Of a stretch of 64,000 nucleotides of DNA, positions 61,058 to 64,000 are shown one piece after another. The stretch lies in assembly GCF_900188125.1 (NCBI RefSeq), contig NZ_FZOW01000013.1, positions 119,381 to 183,380 on the forward strand, written 5' to 3'. Each line of letters starts with the position of its first letter. Positions within the stretch are counted from its first letter, which is position 1. Origin of the DNA: Rhodococcoides kyotonense (GTDB lineage Bacteria > Actinomycetota > Actinomycetes > Mycobacteriales > Mycobacteriaceae). The notes beneath the pieces were generated by a model. The model was not told the origin of the DNA. It saw nothing but the letters and a program-made list of their open reading frames with translations, and did no database searches. The position numbers and the translations under genes were made by a program.

Positions 61058-61376
61058 GATGCGCCAACCCCCGTTTTCACTCGGCAAGAAGTCGATCTTG
61101 GTGCCCCGCAGATACTAAGGCCTCGGGCGACAGCGTGGAAGGCCTCGAAAACAAAGTGGCCCACGCTTTTTCGGATGTACGGTTCGGTTCCGATCGAATT
61201 ACAGGGGTGGAGTTCGGAAACGGTTTCCTTACCGGTCCGAAGGGATTTTTCCTGCGACGTCGAAATGGATTCACTGAGTTAGACTCTCCGAAAATCGACC
61301 TCGATCTCCGCATTCGACCGAACGGTGATCGGTAGTGCGGACTCCCGCGTCTCGGGCGCGGATTGGGGGCTTCGAA
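61058..61376. promoter_or_regulatory. Divergent nos/flavohaemoglobin intergenic region (319 bp)
   Basis: No gene is seen here. The region is less GC-rich than the flanks, has AGGCCTCG twice (about 61109 and 61139), and a TAGACT -10-like hexamer near 61280 directed towards the flavohaemoglobin gene. No recognised NO-responsive operator was identified by eye. Confidence 0.4.
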
Positions 61377-62528
61377 ATGGATGCTCGGGCGATCTCGCTT
61401 GTCAGGGCCACGTTCAAGGCGGTTGCGGCCGTCGATGGTGGGCCCGAGAAGCTGACCAGCTCGTTCTACGCGATCCTGTTCGCGCGGAATCCGGAGGCGC
61501 GCGACTTCTTCCCCGCAGCGATGGATGTTCAGCGAGACAGGTTGGTCTCCGCGATCGCGCACGTCGTCGATCAGCTCGAAGAACTCGACAGAGTCGTCCC
61601 GTTCCTCGCCCAGCTCGGTCGTGACCACCGCAAATACGGCGTCGTCGACGCGCACTACACGGCCGTCGGCAACGCGCTGATCACCGCGCTCGAGCAGTTC
61701 GCAGGCAGCGAACTGTGGACCGACGAGGTCGACTCCGCGTGGCGTGAGGCCATCGCCGTCATCGCCGGAGCGATGATCGACGGCGCGAACACCGACGACG
61801 GCCCGCCCATGTGGCACGGCACCGTCGTCGACCACATCCGTGTCCTCGACGACGTATCCATCATCAGGCTGCAGCTCGACCAGCCGATGGACTACAGCGC
61901 CGGCCAGTACGTCAGTGTGTCCATCCCGAGCAGACCCCGCATGTGGCGGTACCTGTCGCCTGCGATCCCGGCCAACGCCGAAGGCCAGATCGAATTCCAT
62001 GTCCGACGCGTATCCGGCGGCTGGGTCAGTCCCGCGGTCGTCGCGAACACCGCGGTCGGTGATCGGTGGACCCTCGGGTCCCCTCTGGGCAGCATGACGC
62101 GTCACACCGCGGAATGGCGCGACCGGCTGCTGATCGCGTCGGGAACCGGCATTGCACCGATACGGGCGCAGCTGATGGAGATGTCGACGCGCACGGACAA
62201 TCCCCGAGTGCACGTGTTCGTCGGTGGCAAGTACCCGTGCGATCTCTACGATTTCTCGACGTTGCAGCACATCGCCGCGATCAACCCGTGGCTGTCCGTC
62301 GTCGGTGTCGTGGAGTCCGAGGAGAATCCGTGGTGGTACATGCACGACGGTCCGGCGCTCGAGACTGCGCCGATCGTCGGGCAGATCGGGCAGGTGGTCG
62401 CCGAGTTCGGTGCGTGGGAGGGGCGTGACATCCAGATCGTCGGTTCGCCGTCGATGATCAACACCACCAGGTTCCGATTGCAGGCCGGGGGCGTCGACCT
62501 GTCGAGCGTGCATCACGACCCGTGGTGA
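61377..62528 (+). CDS. Flavohaemoglobin-like globin/FAD/NAD(P)H reductase
   Basis: The 383-residue protein joins a globin domain (residues 1-135; FYAILFARNPEARDFFP, and LGRDHRKYGVVDAHY with the proximal His) to a ferredoxin-reductase-type module. That module has an FAD-binding segment (YSAGQYVSVSIP, MWRYLSPA), an NAD(P)-binding segment (LLIASGTGIAPIRAQL) and VFVGGKYPCDLYDF. Such proteins convert NO to nitrate (NO dioxygenase). The FAD motif W-R-Y-L-S replaces the usual R-x-Y-S, and the C-terminal C-G-P signature is GSPSM here. Being divergent from nos, it may detoxify NO made next door or supply electrons to NOS. ATG 61377 follows GGGGG. Confidence 0.85.
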   Translation: MDARAISLVRATFKAVAAVDGGPEKLTSSFYAILFARNPEARDFFPAAMDVQRDRLVSAIAHVVDQLEELDRVVPFLAQLGRDHRKYGVVDAHYTAVGNALITALEQFAGSELWTDEVDSAWREAIAVIAGAMIDGANTDDGPPMWHGTVVDHIRVLDDVSIIRLQLDQPMDYSAGQYVSVSIPSRPRMWRYLSPAIPANAEGQIEFHVRRVSGGWVSPAVVANTAVGDRWTLGSPLGSMTRHTAEWRDRLLIASGTGIAPIRAQLMEMSTRTDNPRVHVFVGGKYPCDLYDFSTLQHIAAINPWLSVVGVVESEENPWWYMHDGPALETAPIVGQIGQVVAEFGAWEGRDIQIVGSPSMINTTRFRLQAGGVDLSSVHHDPW

Positions 62529-62530
62529 GT

Positions 62531-62600
62531 GCGCCTTCGGCACCCGTGCGTGCGTAGTTGGTCCAGGTCCCAACTTTGCGCGCACGGGCGCCGAAGGCGC
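62531..62600. repeat. Palindromic repeat, copy B (long hairpin)
   Basis: A stem of about 31 bp with four mismatches or G-U pairs: GCGCCTTCGGC...CCCGTGCG...AGTTGG, loop TCCAGGTC, CCAACT...CGCACGGG...GCCGAAGGCGC. The AGTTGG/CCAACT core with CGTGCG/CGCACG arms is shared with copies A and C. It fills the gap between the flavohaemoglobin and reductase genes. Confidence 0.8.
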
Positions 62601-62617
62601 AGCTAGGCTGGGTGCCC

Positions 62618-63364
62618 ATGCAGACGTGGAACGCCGAGGTGGTTCAGTACCACCGCCTACGCAACGATCTGGCCGTGGTGCGTCTCGTCGGGGACGTCGT
62701 TCCGTTCGACGCGGGACAGGCCGTCGACGTGGTGGTTCCCCAGAATCCGCGGGTGTCACGGCGCTATTCGCCCGCGCTTCCGCCGTCGCTCGACGGGAAG
62801 CTCGAGTTCCACGTTCGCGCGGTCCCTGCCGGGTGGGTCAGTGGGTCGATCGTCAACGACACCCGTCCCGGCGACGTGTGGCAGCTCAGTAATCCGGGTG
62901 GGGCGTTGCGTGTCGACGACTCGGGGCGTGACGTCGTCATGATCGCGGGCGGAACCGGTCTCGCGCCGCTGCGCGCGATCATCTTGGAGCTGACGCGCAG
63001 ACCGTCGCCTCCGAACGTCACGCTGTACGTCGGGGGCCGGTCGCCACGCGATTTGTATGCGTCGGATTTGTTGTGGATTCTGGTGTCGCAACTGCCGTGG
63101 CTGACGGTGATTCCCGTCGTCGATCAGCTCGGTGACCCGTGGGGGCCGGATCGGTTCAATGACACCATTCGCACCGAAATCGGTTCGGATGCATCATTTT
63201 TCGGACCGGAGCACTGCTGGGAGGGGAGTCTCGCCGACGTCGTGAGTGTCCAGGAACCGTTCACGAATCACCAGGTGCTGGTCTGTGGGTCCCCGGGTAT
63301 GGAGGCCGCGACCGTCGCCGCGCTGCAGGACAATGGCACTCCGGCGGAGGCGATCTTGCGCTGA
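62618..63364 (+). CDS. Stand-alone FAD/NAD(P) ferredoxin-reductase-like protein
   Basis: The 248-residue protein is a ferredoxin-NADP reductase fold without a globin or [2Fe-2S] domain. It has FDAGQAVDVVVPQNPRVSRRYSPA (FAD, R-x-Y-S), VVMIAGGTGLAPLRAII (NAD(P) phosphate loop), LYVGGRSPRDLY and a C-terminal VLVCGSPGME. It is clearly related to the reductase half of the adjacent flavohaemoglobin and may be its truncated duplicate. Its R-x-Y-S motif is canonical whereas the neighbour's is altered. A role as an electron donor to NOS is attractive but unproven. The start is ATG 62618; an upstream extension would be made of repeat sequence. Confidence 0.82.
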   Translation: MQTWNAEVVQYHRLRNDLAVVRLVGDVVPFDAGQAVDVVVPQNPRVSRRYSPALPPSLDGKLEFHVRAVPAGWVSGSIVNDTRPGDVWQLSNPGGALRVDDSGRDVVMIAGGTGLAPLRAIILELTRRPSPPNVTLYVGGRSPRDLYASDLLWILVSQLPWLTVIPVVDQLGDPWGPDRFNDTIRTEIGSDASFFGPEHCWEGSLADVVSVQEPFTNHQVLVCGSPGMEAATVAALQDNGTPAEAILR

Positions 63365-63369
63365 CGCGC

Positions 63370-63413
63370 CCGTGCGTGGAAAGTTGGTTCAGGCACAAAC
63401 TTTCCACGCACGG
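63370..63413. repeat. Palindromic repeat, copy C
   Basis: Sixteen perfectly paired bases (CCGTGCGTGGAAAGTT / AACTTTCCACGCACGG) with a 12-base loop GGTTCAGGCACA. It overlaps the 3' end of the DUF559-type gene, encoding its last eight residues and stop. Confidence 0.8.
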
Positions 63414-63905
63414 CCGCATTCGGCAGAGCACGGGTACGACGCGTCGGACCATCCCTCTCTGACCAGGACGGACCGGACCTCGCCGAACACTGCGCACGGG
63501 GTCTGGGTGACCTCCTCCCACCCGTAAACCAACCTGGGGCGATCGAGGAGTTCGGCGGCGTTGTCCCTCCGACGATCTCGAAATTGCACGCTACGTCGTG
63601 AGTGGTAGCGCGCGCCGTCGAGTCGGACGATCAGCGGGACCCCATGAGAGCTGTAATCCACGTCTTCGAACAACGTGCGGCCGTCGACGACGACGCGACC
63701 CTGACGATTCCCCGTGGGCAACCCGTGAGCGGCTTCGACGTCGAGGACATACCGATGTTCGAGTGCAGACTGAACCCCGTCCCCGACCAGGCCGAGCGCG
63801 TCGAGAATCGCTCTTTTGTATCGCCGTGGCGGTCGTTCTTCGATGCGACGCCTCAGCGTGGCCAGTGACACTTTGGCGTTGGTCACTGCTTGGACGAGCG
63901 CGATC
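63389..63905 (-). pseudogene. DUF559-type endonuclease-fold gene, 5' end cut by an IS element
   Basis: The minus-strand frame encodes the C-terminal ~170 residues of a common actinobacterial protein. It has QSALEHRYVLDVEAAHGLP, GNRQGRVVVDGRTLFEDVDY, VPLIVRLDGARYH (the DUF559/Vsr-like V-x-L-D-G-x-x-H core), RDRRRDNAAELL and a C-terminal CSAECG. Complete relatives have an extra N-terminal winged-helix region of about 120 residues. That part is replaced by the left end of an IS3-family element from about 63906, so the gene is disrupted. The last codons fall in palindromic repeat C. Confidence 0.72.
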
Positions 63906-64000
63906 TGAACCGTCTCGGGTTTGATGCCGCTTCGTCCTTTGTGAAGGATGAAGCACATGTCGAAGCGTTACCCGCCCGAGCAACGTGAGCGAGCAGTGAA
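63906..64000 (+). mobile_element. IS3-family insertion sequence, left end (partial)
   Basis: TGAACCGTCTCGGGTTT at 63906 resembles the terminal inverted repeats of actinobacterial IS3-family elements (TGAACC...). It is followed at 63957 by the start of a typical IS3 OrfA. The rest lies beyond the window. The element interrupts the DUF559-type gene. Confidence 0.7.
63957..64000 (+). CDS. IS3-family transposase OrfA, N-terminus only
   Basis: ATG at 63957 opens a frame reading MSKRYPPEQRERAVK up to the window edge. This is the characteristic beginning of OrfA helix-turn-helix proteins of IS3-family elements in actinobacteria. GAAGGATGA upstream could serve as ribosome-binding site. Only 14 complete codons are visible, so the identification rests on this signature and the TGAACC end. 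Confidence 0.75.
   Translation, partial: MSKRYPPEQRERAV

Overview
The window is high-GC actinobacterial DNA. Gene content and order point to the Mycobacteriales, most likely Rhodococcus or a close relative: an iniBAC-like locus, a 13E12-type DUF222/HNH gene, a large Fe-S reductase, divergent aldR/ald, and dnaK-grpE-dnaJ-hspR with HAIR sites. From memory, much of this follows M. tuberculosis Rv0336-Rv0353, here interrupted by extra genes. No rRNA, tRNA or CRISPR array was seen.

Layout. (1) 1-17.4 kb: an envelope or capsular polysaccharide locus with glycosyltransferases, a Wzx-type flippase, a Wzz-like protein, an O-antigen-ligase-like protein, an initiating sugar-1-phosphate transferase, and sugar-tailoring genes (nucleotidyltransferase, epimerases, two C-methyltransferase-type enzymes, a PIG-L deacetylase, a class III aminotransferase). 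Many genes overlap by 1-4 bp and are probably translationally coupled. (2) 17.5-26.5 kb: an Hsp70-like membrane protein, aldR/ald, YibE/F, an aminotransferase, an SRAP protein and an S9 peptidase. (3) 26.5-32.1 kb: a decayed ini cassette. (4) 32.1-40.4 kb: the Fe-S reductase with a repetitive Lys/Pro/Ala tail, a secreted protein, a possible 32-residue peptide, DUF222/HNH and a secreted serine protease. (5) 40.5-52.0 kb: the intact ini cassette. (6) 52-55.5 kb: a membrane protein, a trehalose-synthase-like GH13 enzyme and a secreted protein. (7) 55.6-59.9 kb: the dnaK operon. (8) 59.9-63.4 kb: nitric oxide synthase oxygenase, a flavohaemoglobin and a stand-alone flavin reductase. (9) 63.4-64 kb: a DUF559-type gene cut by the left end of an IS3-family element.

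The most interesting feature is a conserved cassette present twice with the same architecture: an Hsp70-like actin-fold protein with one membrane segment and a low-complexity tail, divergent from a low-complexity protein followed by two dynamin-like GTPases (IniA type, then IniC type). The 43.7-52.0 kb copy is intact. The 26.5-32.1 kb copy is decaying: its IniA has lost the GTPase P-loop and carries a one-base frameshift, its Hsp70-like partner has degenerate nucleotide-binding motifs, and its first low-complexity gene is split. A third Hsp70-like gene lies at 17.5 kb and a fourth, stripped of most of its ATPase core, at 40.5 kb. The intact cassette includes a LuxR-type regulator that lacks the usual N-terminal NTPase and is translationally coupled to the Hsp70-like gene. 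I infer an envelope-stress system in which an actin-fold ATPase, membrane-remodelling GTPases and a Gly/Ala-rich protein act together.

A family of palindromic repeats (about 20.9, 62.5 and 63.4 kb, with a possible relative at 55.6 kb) lies at gene ends and seems to have supplied part of the C-terminus of ald.
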